DNA from: Prado023 sp963798745
GTDB lineage: Bacteria > Actinomycetota > Actinomycetes > S36-B12 > CAIYMF01
Direction of reading: 5' to 3'
DNA: 64,000 nucleotides
Assembly: GCA_963798745.1 (NCBI GenBank)
Contig: CAWCUF010000009.1
Span: forward strand, 1-64,000
This document shows, in pieces, positions 24,309-32,810 of the stretch. Numbering within the stretch: the stretch's first letter is position 1; each line of letters opens with the position of its first letter. Under the pieces are notes generated by a model. The model was not told the DNA's origin. It made no database searches and saw only the letters and a list, made by a program, of their open reading frames with translations. Position numbers and translations under genes: made by a program.

Positions 24309-25196
24309 TCAGGTCACCGACGCCTCGTAGATGCTCTGGATCGACTCATCCAACGCGGCATCGAAGTCGGCCTCGCTCTGGCTCGCCGACAGTCCCGCGG
24401 TCAACGCCCGCGAGAAGCTGGCGACCACGCCGTGCTGGCGGGCCAGTCGGGCGTTGGCCTCCTCACGGGAGTACCCGCCGGACAGGGCCACCACCCGCAG
24501 TACGTTCGGGTGCGCGACCAACTCGGCGTAGAAGTCGTCCTCCTCCGGCGGCGTCAGCTTGAGCATGATGAACTGCTCGGCGCCGAGCGCGTCGGCCTCG
24601 GCCAGCATCGCCTTCTTGAGCAGCGTCTCGGCCGTCGACTTCTCCGGGGAGTGGATGTCGATCTCGGGCTCGATGATCGGCACCAGTCCGGCGTCGATGA
24701 TCCTCCGGCCCACCTCGAACTGCTGGGCGACCACCGCGTTCACGCCGGCTTCGTTTCCCATCTTGATCACCGAGCGCATCTTCGTGCCGAACACGCCGTG
24801 GCTCAGGGCCTTGTCCAGCACGGCGGCCAGGTCGGGCATCGGCTTCATGACCTGCGCGCCGTCGGCCTCCTCGGCCAGCCCCTTGTCGACCTTGAGGAAG
24901 GGCACGACGTTCTTCTCCTGCCACAGGTACTCCGCCGCACCCTTGCCCATGATCTGGCGATCCATGGTCATCTCGAACAGGATCGCGCCAAGGATCCGCT
25001 CACCGGTGAAGACCGGGCTGGTGATGATCCGCGTCCGCATCTGGTGGATCAGGTCGAACATCTCGGCCTCGTCGGAGTAGCCGGACTCCTCGATCCCGTA
25101 GAGGCGCAGCGCCTTCGGGGTGCTGCCGCCGCTCTGGTCCAGTGCGGCGATGAATCCCTTGCCGCTCTTCATCTTCTCGAACTGCTCGGTGCTCAC
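24309..25196 (-). CDS. Class I fructose-bisphosphate aldolase
   Basis: GTG at 25196 gives 295 residues, with AGGAGG 10 nt upstream; the frame opens earlier without support. Glycolytic aldolase of the Schiff-base type: FIAALDQSGGSTPKALRLYG, VVPFLKVDKGLAEE, IIEPEIDIHSPEKS, LKLTPPEEDDFY and VVALSGGYSREEANARL. The Lys in MLKLT is the expected Schiff-base lysine. Matches the single-domain class I form common in actinobacteria. Downstream lies one copy-type palindrome; transcription is apparently monocistronic. Confidence 0.94.
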   Translation of the reverse strand: MSTEQFEKMKSGKGFIAALDQSGGSTPKALRLYGIEESGYSDEAEMFDLIHQMRTRIITSPVFTGERILGAILFEMTMDRQIMGKGAAEYLWQEKNVVPFLKVDKGLAEEADGAQVMKPMPDLAAVLDKALSHGVFGTKMRSVIKMGNEAGVNAVVAQQFEVGRRIIDAGLVPIIEPEIDIHSPEKSTAETLLKKAMLAEADALGAEQFIMLKLTPPEEDDFYAELVAHPNVLRVVALSGGYSREEANARLARQHGVVASFSRALTAGLSASQSEADFDAALDESIQSIYEASVT

Positions 25197-25391
25197 GACT
25201 TCACATCCTCCTGTCGACTGAACTGTCCCTGGCTGCGGCAGCCCGGGTGAGGACACCACCGCCACGTCGACTCGACCGGGCTGTCCGCTCGACGTCGACG
25301 CGAAACCCTGTCATCTCCGTCCTACGCCCCCGCGGCGACACAGTCAAGGCGACTGATTCGGCGCTGGTCCGCGCCAGAGCCTCCGGCGCCT

Positions 25392-25440
25392 CCTTGCTTC
25401 ATCGATCCGGCACTTGATCTGCCAGATCGATGACACAAGG
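25392..25440. repeat. 35-bp palindromic element, copy 1 (49 bp with flanking arms)
   Basis: The core 25399-25433 is an imperfect hairpin: TCATCGATCCGGCA pairs with TGCCAGATCGATGA around a 7-nt loop CTTGATC. Outer arms CCTTG and CAAGG extend the stem to 49 bp. It is intergenic, upstream of the aldolase and downstream of the DUF89 relic on the minus strand. The same 35-bp core recurs at 27354-27388 and 59210-59244. Confidence 0.85.
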
Positions 25441-25476
25441 GCCGGCCGCGGACGCGTGGCCAGCCGGCACCCGGGT

Positions 25477-25933
25477 TCAGGTCAGCAACTCGTTCAGCCG
25501 GAACACGTACTGGCCCACATCGACGCCGAGGGCATCGGCCAGTCGCGGGCACTTGGCCTTGAGGAGGAGGTAGATCCTGCGCTCGGCGCCGGACAGGGCC
25601 TCGAAGTTGCCCTGGCCCTTGCTGATCACGATGTCGGCAGCGTCGAACAGTGTCACGAACTCGGGGCTGCACTGCGCCTGGATCGCGCCCGGCGCGGCAC
25701 ACCCCGTCGACACGATGCGTGCATGGGCAGCGATCCCCACCACCTGCGCCTCCCGGGCCGTCACGTCGTTGATGATCGGCTGGTCGCGGACTTCGAACAC
25801 CACCTCGTGACTGCGCGACAGCTCCGCGGCGAGCACCTCGTCGAACACCGCCGGCTGGCCATCCGGGCCGCTTCGAGGGCCTGGCGCAGCATGCAGGGCA
25901 GGCAGTCCAGGAACAGTTCCGTCGGCTGCCCGG
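25477..25933 (-). pseudogene. DUF89/ARMT1-like gene with internal deletion
   Basis: Just after the ferredoxin-like gene's stop the sequence begins as a DUF89 protein (LFLDCLPCMLRQALEAARMA). It then jumps, in a different frame, to the C-terminal half: EVVFEVRDQPIINDVTAREA, SPEFVTLFDAADIVISKGQG, NFEALSG, LLKAKCPRLADALGV. Normal members are about 280-300 residues; here about 150 central residues, including the first metal/phosphate site, are gone and the frame is broken. DUF89 proteins are metal-dependent damage-control phosphatases. This copy cannot be active. Confidence 0.7.
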
Positions 25934-25934
25934 T

Positions 25935-27245
25935 TCAGATCGGCAGCGCGGGGGCGGTGGCCCGGCTGGCTGCGTGCACGGCCGTGAGCATCCCGCGCAG
26001 GAAGATCGAGTGCAGCGGACCGATCGCCTTCTCGGCGGTCGGCGCCCCGCTGGTGGCCAGGATCGACAGCGCCCGCGACAGCGCGTGCGGGCCGGCACCG
26101 TCGAGGGTGTCGACCAGCAGCTCCCCGAGCTTGCCCCGTTCGATGGCCATGGTGACCATCCGGTCGAAGGTGTTCTCGGGCGTGAACACCCGGGCCTCGC
26201 GCGGCACCATCGAGTGCGCCCCCCAGCGGCACACCTCGTAGCAGACCCCGCATCCCAGGCACTTCTCCGGATCGACGATGGCCCAGTACGGCCGCAGCCC
26301 CTGGCCCTCGTTGTCCACCACCGTGATCGCGTCGGCCGGGCAGCGCCGGTAGCACTTCTTGCATCCGCGGCACTTGTCCAGGTCGATCTCCGCGACCCAG
26401 TTCGAGGACACGATCGCCCCAGCGATCCCGTGCCGCCGGATGGACTGCATCATCCCGCAGCAACAGCCGCAGCAGTTGCACATGTAGCTGATGCCGTGCT
26501 TGACGTTGTCCGCGGTCTGGGCCAGCCCGGCCGCCTTGGCCATGGTCAGGATCTCCAGGCCCTCAGCGTTGCTGATCTCCTCAGCGATCCCGGAGCGCAC
26601 CAGCGCCCGAGCCACCCCGCCGAAGGTCAGACAGGTCCGGGTCGGCTTGCCGCACCCCTGGCCGATGAGGTTCGTGTGCGTGCGGCACGGGCACTGCGAG
26701 ACCGCGATGCGCTCGGCCTCGGCCACGATGTGCGTGGCCAACTCCCAGTCGAGCACCTCGACCTGCGGGTCCTCGGGCAGTGACTCCTCGCGCACCAGGG
26801 AGCGGCCGATCTGCGTGCTGCCCGCGAACACCGCGTGCGCGAACGAGTCGTCGGCGTACATGTACTCGTGGAACAGCTCGGCGAGCTGATCCATCGGGGC
26901 GTCCTCGCGGACCCGCATGAACGTGAACTCGAAGAATCCGATGACCACCGGGGCCAGCGCGACCTGCCGGGCGCCGCCGTGTTCGAGGTCGAGCACCAGC
27001 CCCTTGCCGGCCATCGAGTCGACGATCGGATCGAGCTCCTCGACCGACCGGCCGGTGCGGCTGGCCAGCACGGACATCGAGCAGATCGTCGGCATCAGCG
27101 CGGCGATCCCGGCCTCCTCCTCGGTGAACAGCAGCCGCAGGATCGCCTGGAACACCGCGGAGTCCGGCGCCCCGGTGGGCATCCGGTCCAGGCGTTGCTG
27201 CAGGCGCTGGTAGGCCAGATCGGGGTTCGCGAGCAGATGTCCCAT
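25935..27245 (-). CDS. 4Fe-4S dicluster ferredoxin-like protein with N-terminal helical domain
   Basis: A 436-residue cytosolic protein, ATG after AGGAGG. Residues 1-180 are helical with winged-helix character (TICSMSVLASRTGRSVEELD). A cysteine-rich middle has CPCRTHTN, CGKPTRTC and CNCCGCCCG (around 190-262). Two ferredoxin-type motifs follow, CRGCKKCYRRCP (near 293) and CLGCGVCYEVCR (near 327), each enough for one [4Fe-4S] cluster. The C-terminal 100 residues are helical. Similar proteins occur in dehalogenating and respiratory gene sets as electron-transfer partners, but no partner enzyme is next to it. A DUF89 relic follows immediately downstream. Confidence 0.85.
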   Translation of the reverse strand: MGHLLANPDLAYQRLQQRLDRMPTGAPDSAVFQAILRLLFTEEEAGIAALMPTICSMSVLASRTGRSVEELDPIVDSMAGKGLVLDLEHGGARQVALAPVVIGFFEFTFMRVREDAPMDQLAELFHEYMYADDSFAHAVFAGSTQIGRSLVREESLPEDPQVEVLDWELATHIVAEAERIAVSQCPCRTHTNLIGQGCGKPTRTCLTFGGVARALVRSGIAEEISNAEGLEILTMAKAAGLAQTADNVKHGISYMCNCCGCCCGMMQSIRRHGIAGAIVSSNWVAEIDLDKCRGCKKCYRRCPADAITVVDNEGQGLRPYWAIVDPEKCLGCGVCYEVCRWGAHSMVPREARVFTPENTFDRMVTMAIERGKLGELLVDTLDGAGPHALSRALSILATSGAPTAEKAIGPLHSIFLRGMLTAVHAASRATAPALPI

Positions 27246-27353
27246 CGAACGCCTCCTTGGGGCGGGCGGACCTGCATCCAGTCAACTCCCGATGGCATCG
27301 GCGGTTCAGGGTCGAAGGTCACGCGGACCAGGTGGCCTCGATCACAGGTTGAT

Positions 27354-27388
27354 TCATCGATCCGGCACTCTTGCCGCCAGATCGATGA
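27354..27388. repeat. 35-bp palindromic element, copy 2
   Basis: TCATCGATCCGGCA, a 7-nt loop, then CGCCAGATCGATGA, followed by AGCAAG. It lies between the divergent ferredoxin-like and EamA genes, about 110 bp from the former and 54 bp from the latter start. Same length and conserved ends as copies at 25399 and 59210. Confidence 0.85.
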
Positions 27389-27441
27389 AGCAAGCGGGCA
27401 GTCATTTCGTTCCGACGCCGCGCGGGTGGAAGGTGGGGCCC

Positions 27442-28329
27442 GTGAGTGCCCCCGAGAGGACCGGTTCGACCCCCCGACGGGGCCCTCGAACGGCCAGCCC
27501 GAGCATGGTCGGCTCGGCGCTGGTGCTCGTCTCGATGACCAGCGTGCAACTCGGGGCCGCGGGCTCGGTGGCTCTGTTCGACGAGATCGGACCGGGCGGC
27601 ACCGCGTGGCTGCGCCTGACCTGGGCCGGGCTGATCCTGCTGGCCGTGGTGCGTCCGCGGGTCCGCGCGCTGACCGCTGGGCAATGGCGCGCGGCGGTCC
27701 TGCTCGGAGCCGTGTCCGCCGCGCTGACCCTGTCCTTCCTGGCCGCGATCGATCGGCTGCCGCTGGGGACCGCCGTCGCCGTGGAGTTCCTCGGCCCGCT
27801 TGGTGTGGCGACCGCTCAGTCCCGCCGCCGCAGTGCCCTGATCTGGCCGGTCATCGCAGCTCTGGGCGTGCTGGCCCTGACCCGGCCGTGGTCCGGGGAC
27901 CTCGACCTGATCGGCCTGGGCTATGCCCTGACCGCGGCGGCCTGCTGGGCCGGCTACATCTTGTTGACCCAGCACGTGGGCGACGCCCTGCCGGGCCTGA
28001 CCGGACTGGCGATCTCGCTGCCGGTCGCCGCCCTGGTCGCGACCCCGTGGGGGATCGCGCAGGCCGTGCCGAACCTGACCTGGCTGATCGTCGCGCAGGG
28101 TCTGGGCCTGGCCATCCTGCTGCCGCTGGTGCCCTACGTCCTGGAACTCTCCGCGCTGCGGCGGCTGACGACCAGCGCCTTCGGCGTGCTGATGAGCCTG
28201 GAGCCCGCGATCGGAACGGTCGTCGGTGCGGTGCTGCTCTCCCAGGGCCTGTCGTTGTTGCAGGCGACCGGCATCGCGCTGGTGGTCGCAGCCGGCATCG
28301 GCGCCGCCCGCCAGGGGGCCCGCCCCTGA
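27442..28329 (+). CDS. EamA/RhtA-type drug/metabolite exporter
   Basis: GTG at 27442 is chosen because of GGAAGGTGGGG upstream; the earlier open frame crosses the palindromic repeat. The 295-residue product has ten hydrophobic helices in two EamA repeats. RhtA-like features are SVALFDEIGPGGTAWLRLTW, LPLGTAVAVEFLGPLGVA and LMSLEPAIGTVVGAVLLSQ. Plasma-membrane efflux of amino acids or related metabolites is the family role; RhtA exports threonine/homoserine. Substrate unproven. Confidence 0.9.
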   Translation: MSAPERTGSTPRRGPRTASPSMVGSALVLVSMTSVQLGAAGSVALFDEIGPGGTAWLRLTWAGLILLAVVRPRVRALTAGQWRAAVLLGAVSAALTLSFLAAIDRLPLGTAVAVEFLGPLGVATAQSRRRSALIWPVIAALGVLALTRPWSGDLDLIGLGYALTAAACWAGYILLTQHVGDALPGLTGLAISLPVAALVATPWGIAQAVPNLTWLIVAQGLGLAILLPLVPYVLELSALRRLTTSAFGVLMSLEPAIGTVVGAVLLSQGLSLLQATGIALVVAAGIGAARQGARP

Positions 28330-28355
28330 TCACCGGCGAGCTCAGCAGTGCTGCA

Positions 28356-28391
28356 TGCTCGATTCGGCCGAGGAGTCCGCCAGATCGACCA
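28356..28391. repeat. Decayed copy of the 35-bp palindrome
   Basis: TCGATTCGGC ... GCCAGATCGA (28359-28388) keeps the inner arms and right half of the 35-bp element with several changes in the outer ends. It lies in the 75-bp gap between the convergent EamA and S9 peptidase genes. The assignment depends on the better copies. Confidence 0.45.
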
Positions 28392-28404
28392 CGCGAGCGG
28401 GGGG

Positions 28405-30360
28405 TCAGCCTCCGATGAGTTCCAACGGTTCGACGTCGCCGGCGGGGGTGAAGTCGAACACCTGGCCGAGGAAGGACAGCTCCGCGTTCAGGGCGGCGAT
28501 CCGGTTCTCCGCGCGGCGGAACCCGTGCCCCTCGCCGGCGAACGTCAGATAGGCGTGCGGCACCCCGCGGACGGCCAGCGCGGCGACGATCTGCTCGGAC
28601 TGTGCCGGCGGCACCACGCGGTCCTCGAGTCCCTGCAGGGTGAGCAATGGACTGGTGAAGCCGTCCAGGTGACTCAGCGGCGAGCGCGCGGCGTACACGT
28701 CGGCCGCCTCGGGCAGCGGGCCGACCATCCGGTCCAGGTAGCGGCTCTCGAACTTGTGCGTGTCGCGCGCGAGGGCGGCCAGGTCCGAGACGCCGAAGTA
28801 GTTGATCCCTGCGCTGAACGTGTCCCGGCGGGCCAGCGTGGCCAGCACCGTGAAGCCGCCGGCGCTGCCCCCGCGGATCACCAGCCGGTCGCCGTCGGCC
28901 AGGCCCTGGGCGACCAGGTGCTCGGCGGCGGCGCACGCGTCGGCCACGTCGAGCTCGCCCCAGTTGCCGCGCAGCGAGTCGCGATACGCGCGCCCGAGCC
29001 CGGTGCTGCCCGCGTAGTCCACCGACGCCAGAGCGAACCCGCGGCTGGTCCAGAACTGGACCTCGAGGTTGAACGACGGATCGGCGGCGGACGTGGGCCC
29101 GCCGTGCAGCGTCACGATCAACGGCGGGCGCTCGCCGGCGGGGGCGGTCACCCCCGGGTTGGTGGGTGGGTAGTACCACGCGTGGGCGGTGCGCTCGCCC
29201 GAGTCGAACGACACCCGCTGGGCGCGGCTCACCTGTTCGGGATGCAGGCCAGTGGCCGCGGCCGGGCGCAGGACGCGCAACTCGGTGGGGTTCGCGGCAG
29301 GGATCTCGACCACCTCGGGCGCGCGGTCGGCGTAGGTGGCGATCGCCACGAGTCGATCCCCGTCCGCCACCAGGGCGCGCAGCGACCGGCACGCCAACGC
29401 ATGCTCGACCGGGGCCCCGTCCGCAGCGACCTCGACCAGCACCGCGTGACCGTCGCCGGAGGTCGCCGCCCACACAGTGCCGTCCTGCGTGGCGGCGAGG
29501 GCCTCCTGCCCGAAGACCCAGGCCGGGCCGCCGACCTCCCGATCGGCTGGGGCGAGGGTGATCAGGTGGTCGCGACCGTCCACCCGGTGCACGTTCCACC
29601 ACCCGGTCCGGTCCGAGATCACGTGCAGCGCGCTGCGCCGCCCCCACAGCGGCTGCATGAGCGACTCGTCGGGCCCGCCGGCCTCCTGCTGGGCGGCCAC
29701 GACCTGCAGCGCAGTCCCCGAGTCCTCGAGCCGGCCGAGCCACAACTCGGTGTCGTCCCACGGCATGTTCGGGTGGTCCCAGGTGACCCAGGCGAGCTGA
29801 CGGCCGTCCCGGCTGATCCGCGGTGCCGCCACGAAGTCACGGCCGGAGACCAGCACGTGCGGCGCGGCGCTGCCGTCAGCGGGCAGGGCGACGAGCTCGT
29901 TGTGCACGTCACGAGCCGGGTCCGGGCCCTCGTGGCGCTCGCGCACGCACACGACCCATCGACCGTCCGGGGTGACTCGGCCGTCGGCGTAGCGCCACGC
30001 GCCCGGGGTCGGCGGCTCGGGGGTGATCGGGTGGGGTACCGGGTCACCCGGGTCGACCCGGTACATCCGCTGATCGGCGAAGTTCGTGGTGAAGACCGTG
30101 CCGTCGTGGACCCACCAGGCCCCGCCGCCGTACTCGTGCACGCGGGTGCGAGCGTTCAATCCGTCGGGCAGCACGTCCTGCGGCGCCCCGTCCGGCGCCA
30201 GCTTGACGATCTGCTCGCGACCGCCCTGCGCGGGTCGGTTCTCGCTCCACCACGTGATCCCGCCCTCGGCCCAGACGGCCGTGGGCGAGGTGGCCGCACC
30301 CACGACCAGCTCAGGGGTGACGACAGAGGGCCAGGTTCCGTACTGCGCCGGGGCTTCCAT
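28405..30360 (-). CDS. S9-family prolyl oligopeptidase-like serine peptidase
   Basis: ATG at 30360 gives 651 residues. An N-terminal seven-bladed beta-propeller of about 380 residues (repeats such as VTPDGRWVVCVRERHEG and ISRDGRQLAWVTWDHPN) gates a C-terminal alpha/beta hydrolase. Catalytic Ser is near 497 (IRGGSAGGFT), Asp near 577 (LEDRVVP) and His near 610 (GEGHGF). No signal peptide, so it acts on cytosolic oligopeptides, probably dipeptidyl- or oligopeptide cleavage. TAGAGT (30374-30369) lies 8 nt before the start, giving an almost leaderless mRNA whose promoter sits in the end of the DUF1905 gene. Confidence 0.92.
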   Translation of the reverse strand: MEAPAQYGTWPSVVTPELVVGAATSPTAVWAEGGITWWSENRPAQGGREQIVKLAPDGAPQDVLPDGLNARTRVHEYGGGAWWVHDGTVFTTNFADQRMYRVDPGDPVPHPITPEPPTPGAWRYADGRVTPDGRWVVCVRERHEGPDPARDVHNELVALPADGSAAPHVLVSGRDFVAAPRISRDGRQLAWVTWDHPNMPWDDTELWLGRLEDSGTALQVVAAQQEAGGPDESLMQPLWGRRSALHVISDRTGWWNVHRVDGRDHLITLAPADREVGGPAWVFGQEALAATQDGTVWAATSGDGHAVLVEVAADGAPVEHALACRSLRALVADGDRLVAIATYADRAPEVVEIPAANPTELRVLRPAAATGLHPEQVSRAQRVSFDSGERTAHAWYYPPTNPGVTAPAGERPPLIVTLHGGPTSAADPSFNLEVQFWTSRGFALASVDYAGSTGLGRAYRDSLRGNWGELDVADACAAAEHLVAQGLADGDRLVIRGGSAGGFTVLATLARRDTFSAGINYFGVSDLAALARDTHKFESRYLDRMVGPLPEAADVYAARSPLSHLDGFTSPLLTLQGLEDRVVPPAQSEQIVAALAVRGVPHAYLTFAGEGHGFRRAENRIAALNAELSFLGQVFDFTPAGDVEPLELIGG

Positions 30361-30371
30361 GCGAGTCGACT

Positions 30372-30683
30372 CTACGACGCCTGGGCGATCACCGTGAGTT
30401 CGACGGCCGCGACGGACCCGCCGACCAGGCCCTCGGCCGTGCGCACGGCCTTCTTCACCGGCAGCACGTAGGTCCGGCGCTTGCTGTCGGGGAACAGCGA
30501 CGTGCGCCAGGTCGTCGCCCCGATCGTGACCTCCACGCGCACCGACCCGAAGCCGCCGGCCCGGGCGCCGAACTGCTCCTCGATGTCGTCGGCAGCATCC
30601 TCGGGCACGCAGAGGAAGTACCACGACGCCGAGGCCCCCCATTCCCAGAGCTCGCTGGAGAACGAGTAGCTGGGCGCAGTCAC
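30372..30683 (-). CDS. DUF1905 domain protein
   Basis: A 103-residue protein that is nearly all DUF1905: LWEWGASASWYFLCVPEDAA, GGFGSVRVEVTIGATTWRTS, then LFPDSKRRTYVLPVKKAVRT. The family is a small beta-barrel of unknown biochemical role. The GTG start is 6 nt from TAGGGT (30695-30690), another leaderless arrangement. It lies 11 nt upstream of the S9 peptidase on the same strand. Confidence 0.9.
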   Translation of the reverse strand: MTAPSYSFSSELWEWGASASWYFLCVPEDAADDIEEQFGARAGGFGSVRVEVTIGATTWRTSLFPDSKRRTYVLPVKKAVRTAEGLVGGSVAAVELTVIAQAS

Positions 30684-30925
30684 CCCCGAACCCTACGGCG
30701 GGCGACTGCCGAACCGTGGCCACCCAGGCGCGCGGTGCCGGCTCGAAGACCGCTGCCACCGCAGGACCATCGCCTGACTTCGGCAAGGTCACGATTGTGT
30801 GTCAATGCCAGTTTCCGGCGGCCTCACGGGGGCGTCAGCACGATTCGAGGCTAGTTTGGAACTGATGTCCGATCCAGCGGGACCCGGATCGGACAGTTCT
30901 GATGACCTCAACTGATGGAGACGTA

Positions 30926-31882
30926 ATGCGTTATCCGAAGGTCCACCTCCTGCGCTCAGCCGCCCTGCTCGCCTCCGTCGGACTCATCGCCGCTGGCTGC
31001 AGCAGCGGCAGTGAGAGCCCAGAATTTGCGAGCAGCGGCGCCAACGCGCTCGAGGGCGTGAGCCTCACAGTCGGTTCCAAGGACTTCACCGAGAACATCC
31101 TGCTCGGCGAGATGCTCGTCCAGACGCTGGCGGCCCAGGGCGCCGACGTCAAGAACCAGACGAACCTCGGCGGCACCTCTGTGAACCGGACGGCGCTGCT
31201 CACCGGCGACATCGACGTCTACCCCGAGTACAACGGCACCGGCTGGACCGTGCACCTGGGTCAACAGGACCCCAGCAAGGACCGCCAGGAGCTCTTCGAC
31301 AAGGTCTCGGTGATGGACCTGGCGGAGAACAACATCAAGTGGGTCGGGCTGTCGCCGTTCAACGACACCTACGGATTCGCGGCCAACGGCGACCTCGCGC
31401 AGGCCGAGGGTGGGTTCGACCTGCAGGGCATGGCTGACTACATGGCCGCCAACCCGCAGGCCACGCTGTGTATGGAGACCGAGTTCCCAGATCGCCCGGA
31501 CGGCCTGGTGCTGTTCGAGGAGGCCACCGGCTTCACCGTGCCCGACAGCCAGATCCAGATCCTGGACACCGGCCTGATCTACACCGAGACCGCCAAGGGT
31601 GCGTGTGATTTCGGCGAGGTCTTCACCACCGACGGTCGGATCCAGGCGCTGAACCTGAGCCTCGTCGAGGATCCGGGCGTGTTCATCCTCTACAACCTGT
31701 CCTACACGTGGAACGCGGACACGTTCGACGAGCACGCCGAGATCTACGAGCCGCTGATCGACACGATCCTCGCCCCCCTCGATGCGGCGAAGATGGCCTC
31801 GCTGAACGCGCAGGTCGATGTCGAGGGCGAGTCCGCCGAGGACGTCGCCAATGCGTACCTCACCGAGATCGGCATTCTCTGA
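30926..31882 (+). CDS. Glycine betaine/choline-type ABC substrate-binding lipoprotein (OpuAC family)
   Basis: ATG at 30926 with TGGAG upstream. The signal peptide ends in the lipobox LIAAGC, so the mature protein is lipid-anchored outside the membrane. The 318 residues show OpuAC/OsmF features: LTVGSKDFTENILLGEMLVQ, NLGGTSVNRTALLTGDIDVY, PEYNGTGW and VFTTDGRIQALNL. Binds quaternary ammonium osmoprotectants in the family. It is convergent with the permease/ATPase operon at 31974-34649 rather than in it, so expression is separately controlled. Confidence 0.93.
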   Translation: MRYPKVHLLRSAALLASVGLIAAGCSSGSESPEFASSGANALEGVSLTVGSKDFTENILLGEMLVQTLAAQGADVKNQTNLGGTSVNRTALLTGDIDVYPEYNGTGWTVHLGQQDPSKDRQELFDKVSVMDLAENNIKWVGLSPFNDTYGFAANGDLAQAEGGFDLQGMADYMAANPQATLCMETEFPDRPDGLVLFEEATGFTVPDSQIQILDTGLIYTETAKGACDFGEVFTTDGRIQALNLSLVEDPGVFILYNLSYTWNADTFDEHAEIYEPLIDTILAPLDAAKMASLNAQVDVEGESAEDVANAYLTEIGIL

Positions 31883-31920
31883 CACCAGGCCCCACACGCC
31901 GCGCAGGGCGGGTTGCGGGT

Positions 31921-31986
31921 TGCCCCGGTTCAGACCCACGCGTGCCCCGGTTCAGACCCACGCGTGCCCCGGATCAGAGCCCGCGC
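31921..31986. repeat. Tandem 22-bp repeat at a gene end
   Basis: Two identical 22-bp units (31921-31942 and 31943-31964, TGCCCCGGTTCAGACCCACG then CG) are followed by a diverged third at 31965-31986. The third overlaps the last codons and stop of the minus-strand permease. It looks like slippage duplication of the permease 3' end into the gap between convergent genes. Confidence 0.8.
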
Positions 31987-32810
31987 GGCCTGAGGAACCG
32001 CTCCATGAGCGCCCCGATCCAGTCGAAGGTCAAGGCGATGATGGCGACCATCCCCGCCCCGACGAGCAGCACCGGGTTCTGCTGCAGCTTCAGCCCGGAG
32101 CTGATGGTGATCCCCAGGCCGCCGCCGCCGATCAGGAACGCCAGGGTCGCCATGCCGATGTTGATGGTCATGGCGGTCCGGATGCCTGCGATGATGACCG
32201 GCACGGCCAGGGGCAACTCGATGCGGAGCAACGCGGTGCGCTTGGGCATGCCCATGCCGCGTCCGGCCTCGATGATCGACCGGTCCACGTTGTCCAGGCC
32301 CACCATCGTGTTGCGCAGCACGGGCAGCAGGGCGTAGAGCACCAGGGCCCAGATGACGGTCGTGAGCCCCTGGCCGAGCAGGAGCAGGAAGATGACGAGC
32401 AGCCCGTAGGCGGGAAGAGCCTGCCCGGCGTTGGCCACCGACAGCACGCCGGGCCCGAAGCGGCGCATCGACGGTCGGGTCAGCAGGATCCCCAGTGGGA
32501 CCGCGATGGACACGACCAGCAGTGTCGACCAGAACGCGATCGTGAACATCTCGATCGTCTGCGGCCAGAGCTTGGTGTCCCAGTCCAGTGCGCTGGCCTG
32601 CTGGAAGTTCACCTCCGGGTCCAGCCCCAGGCTGCGGTAGTAGATGAACAGCAGCAGCGCGAGGGCGAGGATGCCCAGCGGGGCCAGGGCCAGACCGAGC
32701 CAGGAGTTGCGAGCCTGGCTCGCTCCGACTGCTGCCACGGCATTGTCGGTCGGGTCGTCGTCGCTGGAGCGCGTGCGGTCCAGCGTGATGCTGGGAATGA
32801 ACTCACTCAT
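31974..32810 (-). CDS. OpuC-type ABC transporter permease
   Basis: ATG at 32810, 278 residues, start overlapping the ATPase stop by 8 nt. Binding-protein-dependent permease with about six helices and the EAA-like loop DRSIIEAGRGMGMPKRTALL, preceded by YALLPVLRNTMVGLDNV. A charged N-terminal 40 residues is cytoplasmic. Inner-membrane half of an osmoprotectant importer, working with the second permease (33990-34649), ATPase and lipoprotein. Confidence 0.92.
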   Translation of the reverse strand: MSEFIPSITLDRTRSSDDDPTDNAVAAVGASQARNSWLGLALAPLGILALALLLFIYYRSLGLDPEVNFQQASALDWDTKLWPQTIEMFTIAFWSTLLVVSIAVPLGILLTRPSMRRFGPGVLSVANAGQALPAYGLLVIFLLLLGQGLTTVIWALVLYALLPVLRNTMVGLDNVDRSIIEAGRGMGMPKRTALLRIELPLAVPVIIAGIRTAMTINIGMATLAFLIGGGGLGITISSGLKLQQNPVLLVGAGMVAIIALTFDWIGALMERFLRPRGL

